A DNA stretch of 64,000 nucleotides from Protea cynaroides (taxonomy: Eukaryota; Streptophyta; Magnoliopsida; Proteales; Proteaceae): the NCBI GenBank assembly GCA_028583415.1, contig CM053267.1, positions 1,612,001 to 1,676,000 of the forward strand. Direction: 5' to 3'. This document shows positions 11,465 through 21,799 of the stretch, in pieces. A program made the position numbers and the translations under genes. Each line of letters begins with the position of its first letter. Position 1 is the stretch's first letter. The notes under the pieces are model-generated. The model had not been told where the DNA came from. It made no database searches and saw nothing but the letters and a program-made list of their open reading frames with translations.

Positions 11465-12810
11465 ACTCCCCCCAACTTATAAAAATTTTGTCCTCGAAAT
11501 TGTACGTACCTTCTGAATCAAACAAGTCAGGGTATTGCTTTCTCATAGCACTTTCTTCTTCCCATGTAACCTCTTCCATGTCTCTACTTTTCCATGTGAC
11601 CTTAACATAGTAAATTTCTCTATTACGTAGACGTTGAACCTTTCGACTAGTGATTTCCGTTGGTATTACTTCAAATGTCAAATCATCAGTCAATTCCGGC
11701 AAATCCACTGTCAACACATGTGTTGGGTCTTTGACATACTTCTTCAATAAGGATATGTAAAATACGTCATGCACACTTGACATAGATGGTGGTAGTGCTA
11801 ACTGATAAGCTACTTTTCCACGCTTAGCCAGAATCTCATATGGCCCGATGTATCTTGGACTTAGTTTTCCTTTCTGTCCGAACCTCTTCAGTCCTCGCAT
11901 AGGCGATACTTTCAAAAATACTTTATCACCTACGGCGAACTCTAGCTCTCTTCGTCGAGTATCTGCGTATTGCTTCTGACGGTTCTGAGCTACTCTTACT
12001 CTTTCCTTGATGATGTCGACCACTCGACAAGTCTCTTCAACAAATTCCGGTCCAACAATACTACATTCTCCAACTTCATTCCAAAACAAGGGAGTTCGAC
12101 ACTTCCTGCCATACAGTGCTTCATAAGGTGACATCTGTATAGTAGCCTGATAGCTGTTATTGTAAGCGAACTCGATCAATGGTAACTTTTCATCCCATGA
12201 TCCCTTGAAATCAATCACACATGCTCGTAGCATATCTTCTAGAATCTGGATTGTACGCTCCGACTGTCCGTCTGTCTGTGGGTGGAATGTAGTACTGAAC
12301 TTCAATGTTGTACCCATAGCCTTTTGCAGTTCTTCCCAAAATTTGGAAGTAAATCGTGGATCTCTATCGGACAATGCTTTCTGGAACACCATGTAGCCGA
12401 ACAATATTATCCACATACAGCTTTGCTAACCTTTCCAGGGTATACTGGGGTCGTATTGGTATGAAGCGAGCTGTTTTAGTCAGACGGTCTACAATCACCC
12501 AAACTGCGTCAACTACTCGAGGAGTCAATGGTAGTCCTGTGACGAAGTCCACAGTGATGCAGTCCCATTTCCATGCTGGTTCCGATAATGGTTGTAACAG
12601 TCCTGCGGGTCTTTGTCGTTCCGCCTTTACCTTCTGACAATTTAGGCATTGAGACATGAACTTGGCTACATCTGCCTTCATTCCCCTCCACTAATACAGT
12701 TTCTTTAGATCATGATACATTTTTGTGCTTCCAGGATGTATCGAGTAGATGGTGGTATGGGCTTCCTTCATCAGTCGGTGTCTAATGTTCATACTTTCTG
12801 TTTCAGGTAC
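11460..12810 (-). pseudogene. integrase with chromodomain-like C-terminus
   Basis: This is the DNA-strand-transfer enzyme of the element. From the N-terminus: the zinc-binding HHCC region ending CLNCQK (about 12,640), the catalytic core with Asp in TVDFVTGLP (near 12,547) and Asp in DRDPRFTSKFW, Glu in DGQSERTIQ, the GPYEIL and LPPSMSSVHDVFY segments, and a tail with YYVKVTWKSRDMEEVTWEEE. That tail resembles the chromodomain-like end of Tekay/Del integrases, thought to guide insertion into heterochromatin. Defects: a stop near 12,812 (TGA for the Cys codon seen in sister copies), TAG for Trp near 12,693, and a two-base deletion near 12,366 between PESIV and DRDPRF. The catalytic residues are otherwise present. 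Confidence 0.9.
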
Positions 12811-14954
12811 TCATATTCTCCCATTATATTTTAGTACCTTCTCGGTATCTAAGGTGAACTCAGGGTTGGTCCTACCTTTCTCAATATCTTCTTGTACTGT
12901 TCTCAGATAAGGATCTGCTTTGATAGTTGTCTTCACTTCGTCCACTATATCCGGTATAATCTTCAATGCCGCGAACATATTCGAAAACCGATGAATAAAC
13001 CCTTGGCTAGCTGATTCATCCATTGTATCTATCACATATTGTTTGTTGTCGTGATTGAACACCATTCCGTTGGTATACATTGCTGCAGTCGTGCTAGTTT
13101 CTCCTTGAGACTTTATCATTGCTTTTCTGCTCAATGCATCTGCTACTACGTTCGCTTTTCCTGGATGATACTGGATATCACAATCATAGTCTTTCAATAG
13201 TTCCAGCCATCTTCTTTGTCTCATATTCAACTCCTTCTGATTAAATAGATAAGTAAGACTTTTATGGTCCGACTTAATCTGAAATTTCTCTCCGTATAGG
13301 TAGTGTCTCCATATCTTGACAGCATGTACTACTGCCGCTACTCCAAATCATGAGTGGGGTAATTCTTCTCATGTACCTTCAATTGTCTCGATGCATACGC
13401 AACCACTTGCTCTCCTTGCATAAGCACACATCCTAATCCCAATCCGGATGCATCAGTGTATAAGGTAAATGTCTGTCCTGGAACGGAAATGGTCAAAATT
13501 GGAGTGGATATCAATCTGGTCTTCAGTGTTTGAAAACTCTTTTCACATTTATCCGTCCATACAAACTTTTCTCCTTTCTTGGTCAAACTGGTGAGAGGTA
13601 CGGCAATCCGAGAATAGTCTTCTACGAATCTCCGATAATATACAGCTAGACCCAGAAAACTTTTAATTTCTAAAACACTCTTTGGTGCTTCCCACTTTAC
13701 TATAGCATCGATCTTACTGGGGTCCACTTTGATTCCTTCTGCGGATACTACATGGCCTAGAAAGGCGACTTCACTTAGCCAAAACTCACACTTCGAAAAT
13801 TTGGCGTATAACTTCTCTTTTCTTAAACGTTGTAGGGCTGCGTTTAGGTTCTTAACATGGGTTTCCTTGTCTTTGGAATATACCAATATGTCATCAATAA
13901 ATACTATGACTGACGTATCCAACATATCGTGGAAAACCCGGTTCATAAGTTCCATGAATGTTGCCGGTGCATTAGTTAGTCCGAAGGACATCACTAGGAA
14001 CTCATAATGTCCGTATCTTGTCCTGAAAGCTGTCTTCGGAATGTCACCTTCTTTAATCTTCAGTTGATGATAGCCTGATCGAAGATCGATCTTTGAAAAT
14101 ACCTTCACTCCTTGTAACTGATCGAACAAGTCATCGATCCTGGGTAGTGGATATCGATTCTTGATTGTCAGTTTATTCAACTCTCGATAGTCGATGCATA
14201 ATCGAACGCTACCATCCTTCTTCTTTACGAACAACACCGGTGCTCCCCATGGAGATATACTGGGTCTAATATAACCCTTATCCAGCAGTTCTTGTAATTG
14301 CACTTTTAATTCCTTCAGTTCAGTAGGAGCCATTCTATAAGGTGCTTTTGATACTGGTGCGGCTCCAGGTATACGGTCTATTACAAACTCCGTGGCTCGG
14401 TCGGGTGGTAATACGGGTAGTTCCTCCGAAAATACAACAGAAAAATCTCGCACGACATCAATATCTTCCATTCGTGGCACGTCCTTGGTTAGGTCGACCA
14501 CTGATATTAAATATCCGACCGCTCCTTTCTCAAGGCACTTCTTAGCCTTTAATGCTGAGAGTATGAGCTTGTGTCTCCTGGGAAGTTTGGTTCCCGAGAA
14601 ACTGAATTCTGCTCCTTCTTTGTCTTTGAACGTTAGCTTCTTCTCGGCGCATAACAGATTTGCAGAATGCCGAGCTAACCAGTCCATTCTCAAGATGACG
14701 TCAAAGTCTGCCATCTCAAGTTGTATTAAGGTTGCATCCAATGTCTGCTTTCCAATGAGAACTGGACATGGTCCATAACCTTTCTCTAATTCCACTTCTA
14801 ATCCCACCGGTGACCGTACAAGTAATTTGTAGTCTAATGTTTTGATGGGCAGATTGGTCTTCTTTCCAAACGACACAGATATAAATGAATGAGTAGCTCC
14901 TGAATCAAAGAGTACTCTGGCGGGTACGCCATTGATAGGTACGATACTTGTGAT
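12811..14954 (-). pseudogene. protease - reverse transcriptase - RNase H polyprotein
   Basis: The pol frame is open from about 14,954 to 13,338. Protease DSGA lies at 14,906-14,895, and ADFDVILRMDWLA follows. RT has SPWGAPVLFVKKKDG, SKIDLRSGYHQL, MSFGLTNAPATF and the catalytic FIDD (near 13,890). RNase H starts at LYTDASGLGLGCVLM. A one-base deletion near 13,345 ends the frame after PTHDLE; RNase H then continues in the next frame to the YHPGKANVVADALSR end (near 13,150), and a linker runs to 12,811. RT itself has no stop, so this is the best-preserved pol here. Pol is in a different frame from gag, about 50-75 bases downstream of the gag stop. Confidence 0.9.
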
Positions 14955-14999
14955 TCATTTTTACTTAGTCTACATGCTTAATCAATTCTAATTATAGCC

Positions 15000-16259
15000 T
15001 TACAAGTTTCGGGTCATACCTGTGACCACATCGGGTGATGCGGCAGCATCCTCTGATGTAACGGCATATACCCGTCCTTGATGTAGTTGCTTCTTGGGTT
15101 TTGGGCACTCTCTTGCCATATGCCCTGGTTGGTTGCAGTTATAGCACTTCGAGGCTTCAAAATTTGACTTTGGCTGTGGTTGAGCTGCTGCAGTAGACTT
15201 TGGTGCAGTTGCAAAATTCTGAGGACGGAAAGGTTTATACGTCCTATTATTGCCTCCGTTGTAGGAGTTTCCAGCTGGTCTCTTGATTCCTCTGCTCTGG
15301 GAGAAATAGCTCTCCTTCTGGCTCGATTCAATTATTCGAGCAATTTGGACAGCTTCGTTGTAAATCTTCTTTTCTAAACCCAGAACATTTTCCCTTATGC
15401 TTCCCCTTAGTCCCGCGACGAATCTTCGGGTTTTTGTATCTTCTTCTTGCATACTAGCCGGTGCAAAGAAAAACAGTTCTTCATAGCGCTGTTGATATGC
15501 GTCTACGGTCATCTATCCCTGGTACAAACTCATGAACTCCTTCTCCATTGAATCTCTGAAGCTTCTGGGGAAATACTTCTCGAAGAATGCTTCTTTATAT
15601 ATAGCCCATGTCAGTAGGGCGTGCTTGCTCAATAAGTATGTCTTTGTAGATTTCCACCAATGGTGTGCATCGCCTTTGAGCATGAAGGTGGCACATAACA
15701 CTTTTTCTTCCTCAGTGATAGTCTTATTAAGGAAGTTCCTTTCCATCTCGTCTATCCAGTGTGCTGGCCACAGTGGATCAGACGGCTTGCCATTGAATTC
15801 TCTCGGTTTCATCTTCAAAAATCTCTCTACTAGTCGGGAGTGATCCAGTTGATTTTGGTATGCCCCAAACATAGGGGGTGGATACTGATAGTTCCCTTGG
15901 GCTGCTTCTGGGACTTGCACTGGAATTGGTGCAGCCGGTTGTTGGGGTGTCTGTTGAGCTGGGTGGTTACCCACTAGTGTTGCACTAGCTTGCCCAGTGT
16001 GCATGGCTGCAGCCTGAGTGGCTTGAAACATAACTCCCATCGCAACCTGCATTTGAGCTTGTGCATGTTGCATTTGTTGTAGCTGTTGTGCCAGATTCAT
16101 CACCACTGTTGTTAGCTCTGGTGGTGGTGGTGGCAAATTTGTAGGGTTTGCCGGCTCGGGATTACCCTGTGCGTAATTATTCTCTTGACTAGTTTCATCC
16201 GTCGGTGGTGGTGGTGGGACTGTGTTTCGGGTCTGTCGGGTCACTCTACAGCCAGACAT
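15000..16259 (-). pseudogene. gag of the complete Tekay-like element, one nonsense codon
   Basis: Gag would be about 419 codons, starting at ATG 16,259 (MSGCRVTRQTR). A proline/glutamine-rich N-terminus leads into the retrotransposon gag (capsid) domain, with the typical WWKSTKTYL and AFFEKYFPRS words. One TAG at 15,515-15,513 interrupts SLYQG and MTVDAYQQRYEEL, and the frame simply continues to a CCHC zinc knuckle (CYNCNQPGHMAREC) and a stop at 15,000. All four zinc ligands are intact. The start codon lies only about 80 bp from a TATA-like box that would serve the antisense gene. Confidence 0.9.
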
Positions 16260-16340
16260 ATTTACTTTCGAGATGGATGGTGCCTGAAAATCATCAAAAT
16301 CAGTGAAATCATTTATACTTCATGTAGGCACGTTAATCGA

Positions 16341-16347
16341 TATAAAA
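16341..16347 (+). promoter_or_regulatory. TATA-like box for the antisense gene
   Basis: TATAAAA on the plus strand, 80 bp behind the gag ATG and about 360 bp before the predicted splice donor. A start near 16,375 would give a first exon that contains the GGGTCGA motif cluster at 16,395-16,585. The promoter role is inferred from position and sequence only. Confidence 0.35.
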
Positions 16348-16699
16348 TTCAAAGTCTCCAATTCATTCTGAAATAAATACTGTCTTTTCTATGTAGGGTC
16401 GATGGTGAGGGTCGCTGTGTGTCCGACCCTTGGTATCCGACCCTAGGAATGACCTGTTCTTCCCGAGAGCTGAGGGTCGATGCGAGGGTCGATGGGTGTC
16501 CGAACCTCAGTCCGACCCTCGATTTTCTGTCAGATTCCCAAGAGCCGAGGGTCGATTGGAGGGTCGATCCGATTCTGGGTCAATTCTCACTATTCCTCCT
16601 CCGTTTCGACTCGTTTCTACTCTCCGAGTTGCTACAGTGCTACTTCACTATTGTGGATCGTCCTTAGTCCGAGTTTCGACATCCACATCACCTCTACAG

Positions 16700-17142
16700 G
16701 TAAAATTTCCCAATTTTCCCTGTTTTTAGGTTTTTATTTCTAGGTTTTTGCTCATTTAGCTTGTATTTTCCAAATTAAACTTTTTCCAACCGTAAAAATT
16801 TGATTTTTATTGGGGGCTTTTGTTATTGGGGTCTTGAGGAACGAAAGCCCTCAAAAATTTTTGAGTTTCATCGGTTGGTTATCGAGAAACTTAAATTTTT
16901 CTCTTTTTTCCCTAATTTATCAAAATTTTTGATTTTTCTTCAATTTCTTCAAATTGGACCTTATCCGTTAAAATTTTCTACTGCATGTAGATTGTAGGAT
17001 ATGTTTTAACCTACGTAAGTTCTTATGCCCACTTGTATGGTGAGAAATGGGACTTTATGGTCAACTTACGTTGTTATTAAATCAAATTTTGGATTTTTAT
17101 CCTACTAACTCCTTGTTTATTTTCTCTTTCTTATTGTTGTAG
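16700..17142 (+). other. predicted 5'-UTR intron of the antisense gene
   Basis: The donor is CTACAG|GTAAAATTT at 16,700. The acceptor is TTATTGTTGTAG|ATACT, ending at 17,142, five bases before the ATG at 17,148. A pyrimidine-rich tract (17,111-17,140) and a CTAAC branch-point match in CCTACTAACTCC (about 17,101-17,112) precede the acceptor. The intron would be 443 bp and AT-rich, as plant introns are. All signals point along the plus strand, opposite to the element's own transcription. Confidence 0.55.
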
Positions 17143-17147
17143 ATACT

Positions 17148-18494
17148 ATGGCCCGTACTAAAATACCAAGATTGCGTGATCCACTTCACTTCCGTTCAAA
17201 CGAAGCCGAGGCACAGTATGCTGACTATGCCCGTAAGAAAGTGGAAGGGGGTCGCATGGTGAACTTGGCTGAGCTAGCCTTGTTCAATGTAGAGGGAGCA
17301 TTCGGTGATATGGGGTGGCTCCCTGTCATCACATACGACGCGTGCACCTGTCCAGACTTGGTGCACCAGTTTTATTGTAATCTCCAGGTGGTGGGGAATT
17401 ACAATGATGTTGAGCACGGCCAGGAGTTGCGCATCACCAGCTACGTCAAGGGGGTGCACATCTCCTTTGATTATCGACAGCTGGCCGATCTGTTGGGCAT
17501 TGCCTATGATGGCCCTATGGTGTACTGTGCGCCGGGAGAGCCACAGTTTGTTGAGATGGAGATGAGAGCTGAGATCGACAACCAGTTGCTCCGTCCTGAT
17601 AGATGGCAGATGAGAGCTTGCTACTTGCGTCCAGCTCCACAGGTCTTCTGCAAGATTATCCAGCATAATCTGATCCCGCAGAGTGGGCACTATGAGAGGG
17701 TCTCTCAGCTGACTCAATTCTTGATCTACTGTATCTGCACTCGTCAGCCGGTCTGCCTTCCTTACATCATCATGCGGACGATGATTAGTGCTACATTGTC
17801 CGGTCATAGGGGTAATCTACCCTATGGACGCATGATTACAGTGCTACTGACCCGTCTGGGGGTGGATCTGGTAGATGAGAAGATCCAGGAGAAGACCTTC
17901 TCGTCGCCTCTAGATTGGGAGGCTATCTGTAAGATGGGGCTGCGAGATGCGGAGGTTAGTGATGAGGAGAGGAACGCGATGGTGCGCCCTCACACTCGGG
18001 TTGAGATGGCTGATGCTGAGGCTGCTGCTAGGGCTCGTGGGGATCCGGTCGACGATAATCGCTTATATATGGATGTCGATGCGATACCACCGCCGTCACC
18101 CACGCATGCGGATAGGGCTGGTACTTCTATTGCGGTGACTTCGGTACCCGAGACCAGTCCTTCTCATGATGCTGGTACTTCACGCCCACCTTATGATATG
18201 ATGGAGATGTTGCGTGAGATCAGAGAGACTCAGCGCAGATCGGACCTGAGGATGGAGGAGTTACTAGATGCTCAGCGCATGAGAGTGGATGAGCTATTGG
18301 CTGCTCAGCACACATCTAATGCGCGGATAGATGAGCTCATGGTGATCCAGCGTACGACTGACAAGAGAGTAGTCGATCTCATAGCTAGTCTACAGACGAC
18401 CCAGACTCAGATAGCCTGGTTGACTAGAGTCAATGCTGAGGACTACGACAGAGATCGTGAGGCTCCACCTCCTCCTTCGCCTCCAACTTCCTGA
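17148..18494 (+). CDS. antisense gene in the retrotransposon: 448-aa plant-transposon-like protein
   Basis: An unbroken 448-codon frame (start MARTKIPRLRDPLHF) runs antisense to the retrotransposon, between its PBS and gag. Residues about 60-250 resemble the 'putative plant transposon protein' domain (Pfam Transposase_32 as I recall it): a DLVHQFYCNL segment, a VKGVHISFDYRQLADLLGI segment, IIQHNLIPQSGHYERVS, and a LPYIIMRTM..NLPYGRMITVLLTRLGV segment. That family has no proven transposase activity, and I see no DDE triad. Residues about 290-345 are acidic and Pro/Ser-rich. Residues about 355-430 form a heptad-like region with repeated MEELLDAQ, VDELLAAQ and IDELMVIQ units, suggesting a coiled coil; the end is proline-rich. 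Upstream are a TATA-like box and a predicted 5'-UTR intron. Base composition is GC-richer than the neighbouring DNA. Function unknown. Confidence 0.8.
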   Translation: MARTKIPRLRDPLHFRSNEAEAQYADYARKKVEGGRMVNLAELALFNVEGAFGDMGWLPVITYDACTCPDLVHQFYCNLQVVGNYNDVEHGQELRITSYVKGVHISFDYRQLADLLGIAYDGPMVYCAPGEPQFVEMEMRAEIDNQLLRPDRWQMRACYLRPAPQVFCKIIQHNLIPQSGHYERVSQLTQFLIYCICTRQPVCLPYIIMRTMISATLSGHRGNLPYGRMITVLLTRLGVDLVDEKIQEKTFSSPLDWEAICKMGLRDAEVSDEERNAMVRPHTRVEMADAEAAARARGDPVDDNRLYMDVDAIPPPSPTHADRAGTSIAVTSVPETSPSHDAGTSRPPYDMMEMLREIRETQRRSDLRMEELLDAQRMRVDELLAAQHTSNARIDELMVIQRTTDKRVVDLIASLQTTQTQIAWLTRVNAEDYDRDREAPPPPSPPTS

Positions 18495-18757
18495 TTGCAC
18501 TTTACTTTTCCTTGTACTACAGAGTAACTGTCCGGGTTGTGGACTGTACTCTGTTTTAGATATACATTTACTCTTTGTTTCGTTCCCATTGTATGTCAAC
18601 TTGTTTCTCCTTTTAATAGATGTATTATTCTCTTTTTAAATTTGGTCTCAACGTCACTTGTGCTTATAATGTGTTAATATTACTGTTTTTATTTTATCCT
18701 ATCTCAGTTCACTATTGCTGTGAATGTATGATAGTTCAACGGGCAAGGCCTGAGATT
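18495..18757 (+). other. putative 3' UTR of the antisense gene
   Basis: T-rich DNA with TTGTAT- and TTGTTT-like words and AATAGA near 18,617. This would suit a plant 3' end on the plus strand, but there is no clean AATAAA. On the other strand it is the leader just after the PBS. No other gene is visible. Confidence 0.3.
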
Positions 18758-18769
18758 CTCTGATACCAA
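18758..18769 (-). other. primer-binding site, initiator tRNA-Met
   Basis: On the minus strand the sequence reads TTGGTATCAGAG, matching the 3' end of plant initiator tRNA-Met, three bases after the 5' LTR end at 18,772. The element at 46,016 has the same site. Confidence 0.9.
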
Positions 18770-19440
18770 GTTGTTACACCCCAATTCGGCACATTTCATA
18801 ATGGTGTAATGAACCGCTAAATAACCAACGGTTCAACCAGGATATCAAGTAGGCTATCCCTGTGTTACCTGAACCTTCATATACTCACCATCATAATCAG
18901 AGTAAATACACAATAGCGGAAGTATTATAAATAAATGAACTTAGAACTAAAATGGTATTCATAAATAATAGCAAATTATTCTGTGTTCAAACTGAGACAT
19001 AAATAATTAAGTACCAAATACATGTCTTATAAACCCAATAAAGAAACCTATAAAAATATCTACTCGAATACACACGAGTTGCACTCGCAAGAGGAGTCGT
19101 GTGTATCATCTTCAGCTCCAGCGTCCATTGCTGCTACATTTCCGTATGTAGACGCGTTCATATAATCTTCGACTGTATAACCTGCATCATCAACTAAAAA
19201 TATTTGACGTCGAGGGGTGAGCACACAACATGGCTCAGTGAGTAGCCAAAACAATGCAACAGTACATATGCATGCAAAAATCAATTTATATCTTTGGTCC
19301 GGTTTAAAGTTTGCAATGTGCAATAGAAAGGTTGGGTGGTCAAAGGTTAACGTTTATTGTCACCGCCTCTATACACAGGGTGTGGAAGCCCGCCCGAAGG
19401 TTAACGTTTATCGTCGTCCCCATCCACCCTACCATAACAT

Positions 19441-19473
19441 TATACAACAAAGGTTAACGTTTATTGCTATATA
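19441..19473 (-). other. covarying stem-loop (H2) in the 5' LTR
   Basis: In sense the arms are TATATAGCAA and TTGTTGTATA around a TAAACGTTAACCT loop. All ten positions pair, two of them as G-U. On the opposite strand those two would be A-C mismatches, so the pairing favours the sense transcript. Confidence 0.6.
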
Positions 19474-20710
19474 ATGCTATACCAACACGTAAGCTCCCCG
19501 TTAGCGAGGGCTTGCAAACTGGGCTTGCTGCTAACCAATCCTAATGCCAAACAGTGTATCCAAGGCCTCACCCCACCATCCCCTCAGAACATCCATAGAG
19601 ATAGAGCTAAGGCCCCCCGGTAGAGTCAAAGACTACAAGGACCGAGACCACCTCCCCTGATACTCTACGACATAATAGTTCTGCTAAGGTAATGGTGATA
19701 CGACGATGCCAATGCACAAGACTTGAGTTAGAGATAGAGCTAAAGTACTGAGACCCGCCAAAGGTTAACGTTTATTGACGTTCTCATCACACCTCCCCTG
19801 ATACTCGCTCGCATCAAGCACATCAACCACACACATACAACCACATGCCTATTTCTATCATCATCATCATCATCATGTTATAAACAATAAAGTAAATATG
19901 CATGAACAAGTAATAGAAATATTGGATGGCATGCTGTATGCACATTACAAACACATTCGCATAGAATCAAACATGGCATAGGACTCAAGAAATAGAAAAC
20001 AGTTTATTATTAACCAATTTAGTTTGGGGTTAAGGTTCCTCACCTTAGCTTGCTAAAAGATACTTTTCCAAGCTTTAGAATCACCGTTATAACGTAATTA
20101 TATTGCTAGCAAACCTAACCAAGTCGATAGAATTTAATTAGAATTAATTCGGAATTTAAAACCATTATGTCAACTGAGGGTCGATGCTAGGGTCGATGCT
20201 AGGGTCGATGGGTCTATCGACCCTCCCTCCATTCTGAACTTCCCGAATGCTGAGGGTCGATGGTCAGAAACACCTAGGGTCGGATGGTCTATCGACCCTC
20301 GGTGCGACCCTTGGTGCACACTGGTCCAATTTCCACTTTTAAATCCATTCTTCGTGTTTGGGTCCTATGGCTTACTTCCTACATTCATTCAACATTCATT
20401 CCATGGTCTAGAACCATATATAATCCATCTAAATAGTTTTTGTGCATCCTCCTATGGTTTTCCATGAAAACCTAACCATGGATGAATGGTTTGGGTTTCT
20501 CCGAAATCCTACACTCAACCATATCTAACCTAAGGTCTGCAGAAACTCATGGAATTAGTATCCATACCTGAGAAGATTACTTTTCTCTGCAAATTCTTCT
20601 CCTTTTTGCTAAGCCTTCTTCCTAGCCTCCTTTCTTCCTCTTTTCCTTCTTCTCTCTTTCTCTCAATTCAATTAGGGTTGTGAAAGGAGTGAATGTGGCT
20701 TAGGGACGTC

Positions 20711-20720
20711 CTTTAAATAG
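20711..20720 (-). promoter_or_regulatory. TATA-like box of the 5' LTR
   Basis: The minus strand reads CTATTTAAAG, aligned with CTATAAATAG of the LTRs at 28,594, 44,067 and 52,166. Transcription of the complete element would start about 30 bases on, towards lower coordinates. Confidence 0.5.
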
Positions 20721-21083
20721 ACTAGGAATGTCCTATAATAATCCCATTGAGATTTGGAAGGAATCCCAACCGAAAATTAAGAAATTTCCTAATTTCAGTT
20801 TCGTCAGAAACCGAGGGTCGATGGGAGGGTCGATGATCCCGTCGACCCTAGGGTCTTATGCTGTCCGACCCTCCCTTCAAAACTGAGGGTCTGACTTTCT
20901 GTTTTGGGAGGTCCGACCCTGCTTAGCTGGGTGTGCGACCCTCCCCTAAAATTAAGTGTTTTTGGGTCAATTTTATACCTGGGATCTCGATCTCCTTCAT
21001 GCCCTTGGTCCATTTGACTCGACCATGATGGGTAAACCTGGTTCAAGGTGGTAAGACCGGGTTAGTTTGACACGGGTCTTACA

Positions 21084-21799
21084 ATAAAAGTCTTACTTAT
21101 TTATTTAATCAAAAGGAGTTGAATATGAGACAAAGAAGATGGCTGGAACTACAGAAAGACTATGATTGTGATATCCAGTATCATCCGGGGAAAGCTAATG
21201 TAGTAGCGGATGCGTTGAGCAGAAAGGCAATGATAAAATCTCGAGGAGAGGTTTGCACAACTGCAGCAATGTGTACTATTGGAATGGTATTCAATCACGG
21301 CCATGAGCAGTATGTGATAGATACAACGGATGGATCAGCCAACCAAGGATTCATTCATCAGTTTCCCAATATGTTCGCTGCATTGAAGATTATACCAGAT
21401 ATAATTGATGAAGTGAAGACAGCTATCAAAGCAGACCCTTACCTGAGAATGGTACAAGAAGACATCAAAAAAGGTAGAACTAACCCTGAGTTCACCTTGG
21501 ACGAAGAAAAGGTATTGAAGTACAAAGGAAGAATATGTGTACCCGAAACAGAAAGTGTGGACATTAGACACCGACTGATGAAAGAAGCCCATACCACCAT
21601 CTATTCGATACATCCTGGAAGTACAAAAATGTATCATGTTCTAAAGAAGTTATATTGGTGGAGAGGAATGAAAGCAGACGTAGCTAAGTTCGTGTCTCAA
21701 TGCCTAAATTGTCAGAAAATAAAGGCTGAACGACAAAGACCCGTCAGGACTGTTACAGCCGTTACCAGAACCAGCATGGAAATGGGACTACATCACTAT
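21084..21799 (+). pseudogene. RNase H end and integrase N-terminus of the old element, copy 1
   Basis: After ATAAA (21,084-21,088) the host element's RNase H resumes with SLTYLFNQKELNMRQRRW and ends YHPGKANVVADALSR. A linker follows, then the integrase zinc-binding region: His in KEAHTT, His in IHPGSTK, Cys pair in CLNCQK. One extra base near 21,744 (CCCGTCAGG against CCCGTAGG in copy 2) shifts the frame just before the LTR at 21,800. Otherwise I see no difference from copy 2, so the duplication is recent. ACTAT at 21,795-21,799 is a target-site duplication. Confidence 0.9.

Larger units (their letters stand above)
9167..21083 (-). mobile_element. complete Tekay-like Ty3/gypsy retrotransposon, target duplication ATAAA
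   Basis: An 11,917-bp minus-strand element. In sense order: 5' LTR (21,083-18,772), initiator tRNA-Met PBS, an antisense gene (plus strand, 17,148-18,494), gag (16,259-15,000), protease-RT-RNase H, integrase with a chromodomain-like tail, polypurine tract (AAGTTGGGGGGAGT, ending at 11,465), 3' LTR (11,464-9167). ATAAA at 9162-9166 and 21,084-21,088 flanks it. Removing the element plus one ATAAA restores an open RNase H frame in the host element, so the insertion is exact. The two LTRs look alike to within a few percent. The sense frames carry at least three stops and two frameshifts; the antisense frame carries none. Confidence 0.95.
18772..21083 (-). repeat. 5' LTR of the complete Tekay-like element
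   Basis: A 2,312-bp LTR. The left end reads TGTTACACC where other copies have TGTCACACC. A TATA variant CTATTTAAAG lies at 20,720-20,711 (minus). GGGTCGA clusters sit at about 20,812-20,945 (upstream of TATA) and 20,172-20,315 (downstream). TAAACGT stem-loop modules lie at about 19,338-19,475 and 19,757-19,790. An 87-codon frame in sense (19,323-19,060) is shared with other LTR copies. Its last 200 bp or so are identical to the right end of the chimeric LTR at 24,118. Confidence 0.93.

Noticed and set aside
17274..17807. 177-codon minus-strand ORF opposite the antisense gene
   Set aside because: It is a shadow of the 448-codon frame: no recognisable domain and no upstream signals.
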